Origin: Isoptericola cucumis
GTDB lineage: Bacteria > Actinomycetota > Actinomycetes > Actinomycetales > Cellulomonadaceae
DNA length: 64,000 nucleotides
Direction: 5' to 3'
NCBI RefSeq assembly: GCF_014635665.1
Contig: NZ_BMDG01000001.1
Location: 186,001 to 250,000 of the forward strand
Notes under the pieces: model-generated
Database searches by the model: none
What the model saw: only the letters and a program-made list of their open reading frames with translations
Told to the model about the DNA's origin: nothing
Shown here: positions 1 to 10,788 of the stretch, piece after piece
How the letters are laid out: every line of letters starts with the position of its first letter
How positions within the stretch are numbered: the first letter of the stretch is position 1
Position numbers and translations under genes: made by a program

Positions 1-1733
1 ACGTCCGAGAGCTGGGTGTACACGGTGGCGGCGAGCCCGCGCCGGACCGCCGGGACGATCTCGCGGTCGTGCAGGCGGGCGACCGCACGGGCGAGCGTGC
101 GCCGCGAGCGGTAGAGGCGGTAGCCGAACACCTTCCTCCCCCACGTGTGCCCCGGCTCCACCAGGCTGTACCCGCCGTACTCGGTGACGGCCAGCACCCG
201 CCCGTCGCCGCCGCGGCGCCACCGTCGCGGCACCCGCACGGGCCGGAAGTACACGTGCAGGCTGCGCAGGTCGCCCGCGCCCTGGTCGTGCCAGCCGCTG
301 GCGTGGTCGACGGGGCGGGACGGGTCCAGCCGCCGCACGAGGTCGGCCACCCGGGCGGCGTCGAACTGCCCCCACGCCTCGTTGAACGGCACCCACAGGG
401 CGACCGACGGGACGTCGCGCAGGTGCTCGACCATCTCGCGCAGCTCGGCCTCGAACCGCTCCCGGCCCGCCGCGTCCTCGCGGCCGAACCGGTGGTGGCG
501 GCGGTCGTCGAGCGCCGGGGCGCCGAGCACGGGGGCCGTGATCACCAGCGGGTGGTAGCGGCCGCCGCCGTTCACGGCGTCCTGCCACACGAGCATGCCG
601 AGCCGGTCGCAGTGGTGGTACCAGCGCAGCGGCTCGACCTTGACGTGCTTGCGCAGCATGGTGAAGCCCATGGCGCGGGCGAGGCGGACGTCGGCCGCGA
701 GCGCCTCGTCCGTCGGCGCGGTGTACCCGCCGTCGGGCCAGTAGCCCTGGTCCAGCAGGCCCACGGGCAGGTACGGCTCGCCGTTGAGCAGCAGCCGCGG
801 GTGGCCGGCGGCGTCGCGCCCGACGCCGAACGACCGCAGCGCGACGTAGCTGGTCACGCGGTCGTCGCCGAGCGCCACCTCGACGTCGTACAGGAACGGG
901 TCCTCGGGGCTCCACGGGCGCGGCGGCCCGTCCAGCACCAGCCGGGTGGGCGCGCCCACCGGCACCGGGGCCGCGGCGACGACCTGGCCGGCGGCGCGCA
1001 CCGTGACGTCCGCCGTCGCGCGGTCGTCGGCGTGCGCAGCCGTGACCGTCACCTCGACCTCCCCGGCGTCCAGGTCCGGGACGAGGCGGAGGCGGTCGAC
1101 GGCGACGCGGGGCAGGATCTCGAGCCACACCGTCTGCCAGATACCGGACTGCGGCGTGTACCAGATGCCGCCGCGCCGGCTCGACTGCTTGCCGCGCGCG
1201 AGCCACGACGTGTCGGTGACGTCGCGCACCGCCACGGTGACCTCGTGCTCGCCGGACCCGTCGCCGGCCCCCAGGGCGGCGGTGACGTCGAGCGAGAACG
1301 GCAGGTAGCCGCCCGAGTGGCCACCCACCTCGACGCCGTCGACGGCCACGCGGCACGACTGGTCGACCGCGCCGAGGTGCAGCAGCACGCGCTCGCCGGC
1401 CGCAAGGGGGCGCGGCAGGGTGAAGCGGCGCCGGTACCAGAGCGTCTCGTCCGGCCGCAGCGAGCGCCCGACCCCGGACAGCGGGGTCTCCGGCGAGAAC
1501 GGGACGACGATGCGGCCGTCCCAACGGTTCGGCGCGTCGAGGGGGTCGGCGACGGCGCACGGGTCGGCGGCGGCCGCGAGCGGCGTCACCGCGTACTGCC
1601 ACGGGCCGTTGAGGCTGCACCAGCCCGGGCGGACCAGCTGGGGCCGGGGATGCTCCGGCAGGGGCGCGTCGGCGTCGACCGCGTCGGTCCACGGCGTGGT
1701 GAGCACGGCGGGCGCCGTCGTCGCCGCGCTCAT
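1..1733 (-). CDS. Glycoside hydrolase family 2 (beta-galactosidase/beta-glucuronidase-like), C-terminus cut by window edge
   Basis: Hydrolyses a terminal beta-glycoside, probably beta-galactoside or beta-glucuronide; the exact sugar cannot be read from sequence. About 577 residues are visible and the reading frame runs off the left edge. The N-terminal part is a jelly-roll sugar-binding domain, followed by an immunoglobulin-like domain and a TIM barrel. The barrel has the family-2 acid/base motif WVPFNEAWGQ (Glu452) and the nucleophile motif VTEYGGY (Glu518). No signal peptide is visible, so the enzyme should be cytoplasmic. The ATG overlaps the stop of the upstream MFS transporter (ATGA), so the two are translationally coupled: import followed by intracellular hydrolysis. 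Family sure, substrate unsure. Confidence 0.88.
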   Translation of the reverse strand, partial: MSAATTAPAVLTTPWTDAVDADAPLPEHPRPQLVRPGWCSLNGPWQYAVTPLAAAADPCAVADPLDAPNRWDGRIVVPFSPETPLSGVGRSLRPDETLWYRRRFTLPRPLAAGERVLLHLGAVDQSCRVAVDGVEVGGHSGGYLPFSLDVTAALGAGDGSGEHEVTVAVRDVTDTSWLARGKQSSRRGGIWYTPQSGIWQTVWLEILPRVAVDRLRLVPDLDAGEVEVTVTAAHADDRATADVTVRAAGQVVAAAPVPVGAPTRLVLDGPPRPWSPEDPFLYDVEVALGDDRVTSYVALRSFGVGRDAAGHPRLLLNGEPYLPVGLLDQGYWPDGGYTAPTDEALAADVRLARAMGFTMLRKHVKVEPLRWYHHCDRLGMLVWQDAVNGGGRYHPLVITAPVLGAPALDDRRHHRFGREDAAGRERFEAELREMVEHLRDVPSVALWVPFNEAWGQFDAARVADLVRRLDPSRPVDHASGWHDQGAGDLRSLHVYFRPVRVPRRWRRGGDGRVLAVTEYGGYSLVEPGHTWGRKVFGYRLYRSRRTLARAVARLHDREIVPAVRRGLAATVYTQLSD

Positions 1734-3046
1734 CGGCCTGCCTCCCGGCGCGCCAGGCGGCGCAGGAGGGCGACCGGCACGACGACGAGCACCGCCACGG
1801 CCGCCGCGGCGGGGAAGATCCACGGCGTCGGCACCTGCTTGACGACGCCCAGGTCGACGTACGTCTCGTCCGCCCCCACGATGACCGCCGCCCCGACGAA
1901 CGGGCCGACGACCATCGGCAGGGCGACCATGGCGATCATCCGCAGCCCCTGCACCATGCCGACGCGACCGTCGGGGGTCTCGTCGCGCACGCTCGCGGCG
2001 AGCGCCGCGGCGGCGAGGAGGAACCCGCTCATCATGACGGTGCCGGCGGCGACGACCGGCCACGTCCCGCGGGCGACGAACATGCCGAGCAGGCCCGCGA
2101 CGAGCACCCCGGTCGCCGGCAGGATCGTGCGCTGCTTGCCCACCCGGTCGATGCCCCGGCCGCCCAGCACGCTCACCACGGAGGCGGTCACGAGCACCAC
2201 GGCGAGCACGAGCGGGTACCCGTCGATCCGCAGGTACCGCTGCAGGTAGATGATCAGGTAGGGCAGGAACACCTGCGTGCTGGTGCCGACGGCGGCCCAG
2301 GCCGCGAGCAGCAGGTACAGGCGCGGGTGCCGGCGGGCGGTGCTCGGCCGCAGCCCGTGGACCAGCGACGCGAGGTAGCCGTCGGCGGGCGGTCGGGTCG
2401 CGACGGGCTCGCGCACGAGGACCTGGGCGAGGACGCCGACCACGGCGGTGACGCCGCCGACGACGCCGAAGAACAGCTCCCACCGGCCGGCCTGCGTCAG
2501 CGGGTCGAGCGCCCCGAACACGACCAGCATCGCCACCAGCGGCATGATCGCCAGCACGCCGTCCACCCGCCCGCGGTTGGCGGGGGTGGTCGACTCGGTG
2601 ACCCAGGCGTTGAACGCGGCGTCGTTCGCGCCGGACCCGAAGACCGACATGGCGCAGTCCAGGACGACGACGGCCACGACGGCGGCGCCGACGGTCGTGG
2701 TGACCGCCCCGGCCGCGGGCGAGACGAGGCCGAAGGCGGCGGTGGTCGCGCCCCACAGGACGTACCCGACGGCGATGAACGGGCGGCGCCGCGCGACACG
2801 GTCGGACCAGGCGCCCACGAGGAACGTGGCGGCGGTCGCCGCGACCGCCGAGGCGGCGACGAGCCCGGCGAGGACGTTCGGGTCGGTGGAGATCGTGTCG
2901 TAGACGAACACGTTGAGGTACATGTTCTCGACGGTCCAGGCCAGCTGCCCCACCAGGCCGACGACGACCACCGTGACCCAGGCCCGCGCGCCGAGGGCGT
3001 CGCGGCGGCTGCGTGCCGCGGGCACGGCGCGGGTCGGTGTCGTCAT
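1730..3046 (-). CDS. MFS transporter, probably sugar/glycoside importer
   Basis: A 438-residue major facilitator with about 12 hydrophobic segments. The cytoplasmic loop after segment 2 has the MFS signature (GAWSDRVARRRPF). The start at 3046 was chosen because AAGGAAG lies just upstream on this strand and the frame before it is non-membrane, arginine-rich sequence. Its stop overlaps the start of the family-2 glycosidase, so the two form an operon. The sialidase gene is divergent from it across a short shared promoter region. By context it should import an oligosaccharide or glycoside for the intracellular glycosidase, but nothing in the sequence fixes the substrate. Confidence 0.85.
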   Translation of the reverse strand: MTTPTRAVPAARSRRDALGARAWVTVVVVGLVGQLAWTVENMYLNVFVYDTISTDPNVLAGLVAASAVAATAATFLVGAWSDRVARRRPFIAVGYVLWGATTAAFGLVSPAAGAVTTTVGAAVVAVVVLDCAMSVFGSGANDAAFNAWVTESTTPANRGRVDGVLAIMPLVAMLVVFGALDPLTQAGRWELFFGVVGGVTAVVGVLAQVLVREPVATRPPADGYLASLVHGLRPSTARRHPRLYLLLAAWAAVGTSTQVFLPYLIIYLQRYLRIDGYPLVLAVVLVTASVVSVLGGRGIDRVGKQRTILPATGVLVAGLLGMFVARGTWPVVAAGTVMMSGFLLAAAALAASVRDETPDGRVGMVQGLRMIAMVALPMVVGPFVGAAVIVGADETYVDLGVVKQVPTPWIFPAAAAVAVLVVVPVALLRRLARREAGR

Positions 3047-3102
3047 CGGCTTCCTTGCTGACGTCGGCTGACTTCCGGAGACGTGGCTGATCCTAGGCCC
3101 CG

Positions 3103-3131
3103 TTGCGCCGCGCCCTGACCTGGCCATAGGT
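3103..3131 (+). promoter_or_regulatory. Candidate promoter of the sialidase gene
   Basis: TTGCGC (3103-3108) and CATAGG/ATAGGT (3125-3131) have a spacing of 16-17 bases and sit just upstream of the palindrome at 3139-3165. This would let a repressor bound there block early transcription. Assignment by eye only. Confidence 0.3.
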
Positions 3132-3138
3132 TGGGCGA

Positions 3139-3165
3139 GACGTCAGACATCCGATGTCAGTCGTC
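3139..3165. promoter_or_regulatory. Palindromic operator candidate between transporter/glycosidase and sialidase genes
   Basis: The core is GACATC-C-GATGTC (3146-3158), a perfect inverted repeat about one base. It extends outwards with two mismatches per arm to GACG...CGTC. It lies between the divergent MFS/GH2 operon and the sialidase gene, so one regulator could control both. Size and symmetry suit a GntR- or LacI-type dimer; the regulator is not in the window. Confidence 0.5.
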
Positions 3166-3240
3166 ATGAGCTCAGGACCGAAGTGGCACCGTCGCCGCCG
3201 GCCCCCCGTGCCCTCGACCACTCCCCGAGGAAGGACGAGC

Positions 3241-4881
3241 ATGCCCGTTCCCCGACCAGTCCCCCGCGCTCCCCGACGAGCCCCCGCCCCCCGCGCCCGC
3301 CGCACGCCCCGGGCCTCCCGCACGGCCGCGGCGATCGCCCTCGCCGTCGCCGTCGCGGGCACGTTCGCCGTCGCCGCACCCGCCGGCGCGCACCACCTCG
3401 ACCCCGCGCCGGACCACGACGTCGCGCCGCCCACCGGCGGAGGTGGCTCGGCGAGCGAGCAGCAGCTCGCCACCAACGGCGAGGGCGACTTCCCGAACTA
3501 CCGCATCCCCGCGCTGACGGTCGCGAACAACGGCGACGTGCTCGCGTCGTACGACGGCCGGCCCACGGCCGCGGACTCCCCCGGCCCCAACTCGATCCTC
3601 CAGCGCCGCTCCACCGACAGCGGCGCCACCTGGGGACCGCAGGAGGTGGTCGCCGCCGGCAAGACGACGGCACCGGTCGTGGGGTACTCCGACCCGAGCT
3701 ACGTCGTCGACCGCGAGACCGGCGACATCTTCAACTTCCACGTGAAGTCGTACGACCAGGGCTTCGGCGGGTCGCAGCCCGGCGTCGACCCCGACGACCG
3801 GGACGTCATCCAGGCGGACGTCTCGACGTCCACCGACGACGGCCGCACCTGGACCCACCGCACCATCACGGCCGACGTCACCGCCGACCTGGGCTGGCGC
3901 TCACGGTTCGCCACGTCCGGGCAGGGGATCCAGCTCAAGTACGGCGAGCACGCCGGCCGGCTGGTGCAGCAGTACACGATCATCAACGGCTCGGGCGACT
4001 TCCAGGCCGTGTCCGTGTACTCCGACGACCACGGCGCGACGTGGGAGGTCGGCACCCCCGTCGGCACGGGGATGGACGAGAACAAGACGGTGGAGCTGTC
4101 GGACGGGCGCGTCATGCTGAACTCGCGCGACTCCGCGCGCTCCGGCTACCGCAAGGTCGCCTACTCCACCGACGGCGGCGTCACCTACGGCCCGGTGACG
4201 CTCGACCGCGAGCTGCCCGACCCGACGAACAACGCGTCGATCGTCCGCGCCTACCCGAACGCGCCGCAGGGCTCCGCCGAGGCGAAGGTGCTGCTGTTCT
4301 CGAACGCGGCGTCCACCTCCTCGCGGAGCAACGGCACCGTGCGGGTCAGCTTCGACGACGGCGAGACGTGGGCCGCGTCCCGCACCTTCCACTCCGCCGG
4401 CATGGCCTACTCCACGCTCGCGACCCTGCCGGACGGGAACGTCGGCCTCCTGTACGAGCCGGAGGCCGGCAACGGCGGCATCCGCTTCGCCACGTTCGAC
4501 CTCGACTGGGTCCTCGCCGGCACGGTGGCGCCGGGCACCCTCCAGGTCGGCGACGCGACGCTGACCCGCCCGCAGGACGGGTACGCCGTCGGCGACGTGC
4601 TGAGCTTCTCCTTCGCGGTGCGCAACCTCTCCGACGCCACCACGACCGTCGTGCCCACCGGCAACCTGGCGCACCTCGACCCGGCCACGAGCGCCCGCAA
4701 CTGCCGCTGGACGAACCTGGCGCCGGGCGCGACGTACACGTGCCGGCACGCGCAGCACGTCGTGACCGCCGACGACCTCGCCGCGGGCAGCTTCACCCCC
4801 GTCACGACCTGGACCTCCACGTCGGGCGGGCACGTGACGACGCTCGAGCGGTCCGGCCCGGCCGTCGCCCTCGCGGGCTGA
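3241..4881 (+). CDS. Secreted exo-alpha-sialidase (GH33-like)
   Basis: Releases terminal sialic acid from glycoconjugates outside the cell. The 546-residue product starts with an arginine-rich n-region, a hydrophobic stretch and an AGA-H cleavage site (about residues 29-51). The six-bladed propeller carries YRIP (87-90; Arg88 binds the sialate carboxylate) and five Asp-boxes S-x-D-x-G-x-T-W at about 124, 197, 261, 309 and 370. Residues after about 435 form a beta-rich C-terminal domain with two cysteines, like domains found in other actinobacterial sialidases. The start is set by AGGAAGGA 6 bases upstream. No sortase motif, so it is probably released. It is divergent from an MFS/GH2 pair and has no sialic-acid catabolic genes beside it. 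Confidence 0.93.
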   Translation: MPVPRPVPRAPRRAPAPRARRTPRASRTAAAIALAVAVAGTFAVAAPAGAHHLDPAPDHDVAPPTGGGGSASEQQLATNGEGDFPNYRIPALTVANNGDVLASYDGRPTAADSPGPNSILQRRSTDSGATWGPQEVVAAGKTTAPVVGYSDPSYVVDRETGDIFNFHVKSYDQGFGGSQPGVDPDDRDVIQADVSTSTDDGRTWTHRTITADVTADLGWRSRFATSGQGIQLKYGEHAGRLVQQYTIINGSGDFQAVSVYSDDHGATWEVGTPVGTGMDENKTVELSDGRVMLNSRDSARSGYRKVAYSTDGGVTYGPVTLDRELPDPTNNASIVRAYPNAPQGSAEAKVLLFSNAASTSSRSNGTVRVSFDDGETWAASRTFHSAGMAYSTLATLPDGNVGLLYEPEAGNGGIRFATFDLDWVLAGTVAPGTLQVGDATLTRPQDGYAVGDVLSFSFAVRNLSDATTTVVPTGNLAHLDPATSARNCRWTNLAPGATYTCRHAQHVVTADDLAAGSFTPVTTWTSTSGGHVTTLERSGPAVALAG

Positions 4882-4908
4882 CTCCCCGGCGAGGACGCCC
4901 GGGCACGA

Positions 4909-4948
4909 CGAAGGCCCCGGGCCCCGTGAGGGGGGCCCGGGGCCTTCG
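4909..4948. terminator. Bidirectional terminator hairpin between sialidase and clpC
   Basis: A perfect 17-bp stem (4909-4925 with 4932-4948) around a 6-base loop, core GGCCCCGGGCCCC. It sits between two convergent genes and so can serve both. There is no clear T-run, as is common in high-GC actinobacteria. Confidence 0.85.
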
Positions 4949-4981
4949 GTCGGCCGTGCCGGCGTCAGCCGGCGGTCGGGA

Positions 4982-7549
<2,568 letters not shown>

Positions 7550-7663
7550 GTGCTGCTCCCTCACGAGCGGCGTTTCCTGCACCCCGTCGGAGATGACGGC
7601 GACAGCCTGACCGCTACGACTCTATGCGCTCACAACGCGCCGACACCCCCCGGTAAGCCCATG

Positions 7664-7677
7664 TTCGCCAGGGGCGT
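7664..7677. promoter_or_regulatory. Weak ClgR-like box upstream of clpC
   Basis: TTCGCCAGGGGCGT resembles the published ClgR consensus CGCYNANRGCG with one mismatch. ClgR controls clp genes in corynebacteria, mycobacteria and streptomycetes. Position (about 115 bases before the clpC start) is plausible; the match could be chance in GC-rich DNA. Confidence 0.25.
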
Positions 7678-7770
7678 GACGGCGTGCCGCGTTGCCACCC
7701 GCCGGTCGGGCGGTCCAGGCTCGGCAGGAGGGCCCGTAGCGGCGGCCGTACCGACCCGGGGGGTTAGGAC

Positions 7771-8460
7771 ATGGACGGCATCGACGGCATCGAGCAGCAC
7801 GACGGCGGGAGCGGCGCCGGCCGGCAGGGCGGCACGTGGGAGAGCGAGGACGCCCGCATCGCCCGGTTCTCCGGGGTGGTCGCCGAGGTCTCCGACCCGC
7901 TGACCTGGGGCCTCGATCTCGAGGACGAGGCGCTCACCGGCCTCGCCGACGAGGAGGACCCCACCTGCGAGCGGTTCGTCCGCGCGTACCGGTGCTTCAC
8001 CGGCGAGGCGCTCGAGGTCGAGACGCTGCGCACGGTCGTGCCGGACGACGACGTGGAGGACGTGGTGCGCGCCGCCTGCTCCGGCGCGCTCGCCGCGCCC
8101 CTGCACGCCGACATCGCGGCCCCCGTCGGCACGGAGCCCGAGGACGCGACGCAGCCCGGGCGCGGGCACGCGGCCGGCGGCGACTTCGCCGACGCCTACC
8201 TCGACTACCGCAGCGCGATGCGGGCGCTGGTCGACGAGGTCGACGAGGCACCGCTGCGCCCCGGGACGTTCGGCGTCGACGGCGAGGACGCCGTCAGCGT
8301 GGGCGTCACGGCGCGGGGCACCACCGCCGTCTACGTGGTCGCGGCCGGGCGGGCGCTCGTCGTCACCGGGCCCGCGGACCTCGTGGACCGGGTCGACGTC
8401 GTCACGCAGCCGGTACGGATGCTGCTGTCCGGGCGGGACAAGCGCCGCGAGCGCGGCTGA
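7771..8460 (+). CDS. Hypothetical acidic protein, 229 residues
   Basis: I do not recognise a family. The protein is soluble and acidic, without signal peptide or membrane segment. The N-terminus is glycine-rich (about 1-30). The C-terminal half ends in a compact segment with alternating strands (VSVGVTARGTTAVYVVAAGR, about 173-192), then a basic tail (GRDKRRERG). Two stretches look like helices: one around PTCERFVRAYRCF and one around FADAYLDYRSAMRALVDEVDE. Codon use matches the neighbours, so it is likely a real gene. It is divergent from clpC across a 221-base gap and lies about 100 bases before a universal stress protein gene on the same strand, so a stress link is possible but unproved. 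Confidence 0.65.
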   Translation: MDGIDGIEQHDGGSGAGRQGGTWESEDARIARFSGVVAEVSDPLTWGLDLEDEALTGLADEEDPTCERFVRAYRCFTGEALEVETLRTVVPDDDVEDVVRAACSGALAAPLHADIAAPVGTEPEDATQPGRGHAAGGDFADAYLDYRSAMRALVDEVDEAPLRPGTFGVDGEDAVSVGVTARGTTAVYVVAAGRALVVTGPADLVDRVDVVTQPVRMLLSGRDKRRERG

Positions 8461-8562
8461 CCGCCCCTCCGGGCCGACGTCACACCGCCTTCCCCCGACG
8501 TGCGCGGCGGACGCGCCCTATCCTGCAGGTCAGGACACCGTGACGAGGGAAGCAGGTGACCG

Positions 8563-9450
8563 ATGCGCGGCATCGTGGTCGGCGTGAACGGCTCGACGGA
8601 GGCGGACGAGGCCCTGGACTGGGCGATGCGCGAGGCGGCGAGCCGGCAGGCCCCCCTGCACGCCGTCCTCGTGACCCGGGCGGGCGCCAGCAGCGGCGAC
8701 GCCGCGCTCGACTCGGGCGAGCACGAGCAGGTCCGAACATATCTCGAGCGCGCCCGCGGACGCACGGGGCTCGACCCGCAGGCGGAGACCCACGTGGTGC
8801 CCGGGCCCGCGGCGGACGCCCTGCTGGAGGCCTCCGCGGACGCGGACATGCTCGTCCTCGGCCGGCGCCAGCGCGGGCGCCTGGGGCGGCGCGTGCTCGG
8901 CTCGGTCTCCAGCACGGTGGTCGAGCACGCACGCGTGCCGGTGACGGTCGTGCGGCACGGCGACCCGGCGGACCCGGCCGACGGCACGATCACCGTCGAC
9001 GGCTCCGCGGAGGCTGCCACGCGCGGTCCGCGCATCGTCGTCGGCGTGGACTCCTCGGCGTCCAGCGTCGCGGCGCTGCGGCACGCGGCCGAGGTCGCGA
9101 CCCGCACCGGGGCCGAGCTGGAGGCCGTCTTCGCCTGGCAGATCACGACGCTCGCGCCCCTGCCCGGCTCCTGGGGCTGGGCCCCGCCGATCGACGACTA
9201 CGAGAGCTTCGCGGCGGACGCGCTCCGCGGTGCCGTGGAGGCGGCGAGCCACGGGCTGCCCGCCGACCGCGTGCACGAGCGCGTCGTGCACGGGCAGGCC
9301 GCGAAGGCGCTCGTGGCGGCGGCGGGCGGCGCGGACCGGCTCGTGGTGGGCGCGCGCGGCCTGGGCGGTTTCGACCGGCTGCTGCTCGGCTCCGTGAGCC
9401 GGCAGGTGCTCGACTTCTCCCCCTGCCCCGTCACGGTCGTCCGCGGCTGA
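8563..9450 (+). CDS. Tandem-domain universal stress protein
   Basis: The 295 residues hold two UspA domains (about 1-145 and 158-295), each starting with a VVGV strand. The nucleotide-binding glycine motifs are GRRQRGRLGRRVLGSVSS in domain 1 and GARGLGGFDRLLLGSVSR in domain 2. Both contain the G-2x-G-9x-G(S/T) pattern of ATP-binding Usp proteins. The proteins act in the cytoplasm in hypoxia, starvation or redox stress; the exact role is unknown. The start is supported by AGGTG 6 bases upstream. I looked for a DosR-like palindrome upstream and did not see one. Confidence 0.93.
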   Translation: MRGIVVGVNGSTEADEALDWAMREAASRQAPLHAVLVTRAGASSGDAALDSGEHEQVRTYLERARGRTGLDPQAETHVVPGPAADALLEASADADMLVLGRRQRGRLGRRVLGSVSSTVVEHARVPVTVVRHGDPADPADGTITVDGSAEAATRGPRIVVGVDSSASSVAALRHAAEVATRTGAELEAVFAWQITTLAPLPGSWGWAPPIDDYESFAADALRGAVEAASHGLPADRVHERVVHGQAAKALVAAAGGADRLVVGARGLGGFDRLLLGSVSRQVLDFSPCPVTVVRG

Positions 9451-9472
9451 GGCGACCGGCGGGAGGAGTGCC

Positions 9473-10714
9473 TCAGGCGAGCGCCCGGGCGAGGTCGGCG
9501 ACCAGGTCCTCGGCGTCCTCGATGCCGACGGAGAGGCGCACGAGGTCGTCGGGCACCTCGAGCGCGGTGCCCGCGACCGAGCCGTGCGTCATCCGGCCCG
9601 GGTGCTCGACGAGCGACTCGACGCCGCCGAGCGACTCCGCGAGCGTGAACACCCGCGTGCGCGCGCACACGTCGAGCGCCTTCGCCTCGCTCCCCGCGCG
9701 GAACGACACCATCCCCCCGAACCCGCTCATCTGGCGTGCCGCGAGCGAGTGCCCCGGGTGGGACGCGAGACCGGGGTAGACGACCTCGGTGACGGCGGGG
9801 TGGGACGCCAGGAAGTCGGCGACGATCGCGGCGTTCGCCTGGTGCCGGTCCATGCGCACGGCGAGCGTCTTGAGCCCGCGCAGCGTGAGCCAGGCGTCGA
9901 ACGGCCCGGCGACCGCCCCCGACGAGTTCTGGTGGAAGCCGACCGCGCCCGCGACGTCCGTGCCGCCAGCGGGCGACTCCAGCCCGCCCGGCAGCCGGGC
10001 GCCCGCCGCGACGACGAGCGCACCCCCGACGACGTCGCTGTGCCCGCCGATGTACTTGGTCGTCGAGTGCACGACGACGTCCGCGCCCAGCGCCAGCGGC
10101 TGCTGCAGGTACGGCGTCGCGAACGTGTTGTCGACGACGAGGAGCGCGCCGGCCTCGTGCGCGACGCCCGCGAGCGCGGCGATGTCGCTGATCCCGAGCA
10201 GCGGGTTGGTCGGCGTCTCGACCCACACCACCCGCGTCGCCCCGCCGTCGTCCCCGGTGCGCACCGCCGCACGGACCGCGTCCAGGTCCGTGAGGTCGAC
10301 CGGCGTGTGCTCGACGCCCCAGGGCCCGAACACCCGGGCGACCAGGCGATACGTGCCGCCGTACGCGTCGTCGGGCACGATCACGTGGTCGCCCGGGCGC
10401 AGCACCGCCCGCAGGAGCGTGTCCTCCGCGGCCAGCCCCGACGCGAAGGCGAAGCCGCTCGCCGACGTGCCTGTGCCGCCCGACTCCGCGGCGGCCAGCG
10501 CCTCCTCGAGCGCGGTCCGGGTCGGGTTGGCCGAGCGCGAGTACTCGTACCCGCCGCGCAGGCCGCCTACGCCGTCCTGCTTGTACGTGGAGACCTGGTG
10601 GATCGGCGGCACGACCGCGCCCGTCGTCGGGTCCGGGTCCTGCCCCGCGTGGATGGCACGCGTGGAGAAGCCGGTGGCGGTCCAGTCGGGGTGCTCGCTG
10701 CTCGGGGTGCTCAC
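9473..10714 (-). CDS. metB: Cystathionine gamma-synthase/gamma-lyase (PLP enzyme)
   Basis: A 413-residue enzyme of the Cys/Met-metabolism PLP family. It has the phosphate and substrate motifs SRSANPTR and ASGLAAEDTL, the PLP-contact segment VETPTNPLL, and the Schiff-base lysine in STTKYIGGHSD. As gamma-synthase it would make cystathionine from O-succinyl/acetylhomoserine and cysteine; as gamma-lyase it would split cystathionine to cysteine. Sequence alone does not separate the two. It lies 74 bases downstream of the cystathionine beta-synthase gene on the same strand. This favours the reverse transsulfuration (lyase) role, although the family is usually named metB in actinobacteria. The GTG start gives the expected N-terminus (TRAIHAGQDPD); the ribosome site is weak. 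Confidence 0.9.
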   Translation of the reverse strand: MSTPSSEHPDWTATGFSTRAIHAGQDPDPTTGAVVPPIHQVSTYKQDGVGGLRGGYEYSRSANPTRTALEEALAAAESGGTGTSASGFAFASGLAAEDTLLRAVLRPGDHVIVPDDAYGGTYRLVARVFGPWGVEHTPVDLTDLDAVRAAVRTGDDGGATRVVWVETPTNPLLGISDIAALAGVAHEAGALLVVDNTFATPYLQQPLALGADVVVHSTTKYIGGHSDVVGGALVVAAGARLPGGLESPAGGTDVAGAVGFHQNSSGAVAGPFDAWLTLRGLKTLAVRMDRHQANAAIVADFLASHPAVTEVVYPGLASHPGHSLAARQMSGFGGMVSFRAGSEAKALDVCARTRVFTLAESLGGVESLVEHPGRMTHGSVAGTALEVPDDLVRLSVGIEDAEDLVADLARALA

Positions 10715-10788
10715 CCGGCCAGCGTACGTGCGCCCGGTGTCCGTGCGCCCGGTCGCGCCGGTCCGGTGTGCGGCCCGTCCGCGACCCG

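Noticed and set aside
3154-3240. Longer sialidase start at 3154
   Set aside because: It would place the operator palindrome inside the gene and add 29 non-signal residues; AGGAAGGA supports 3241.
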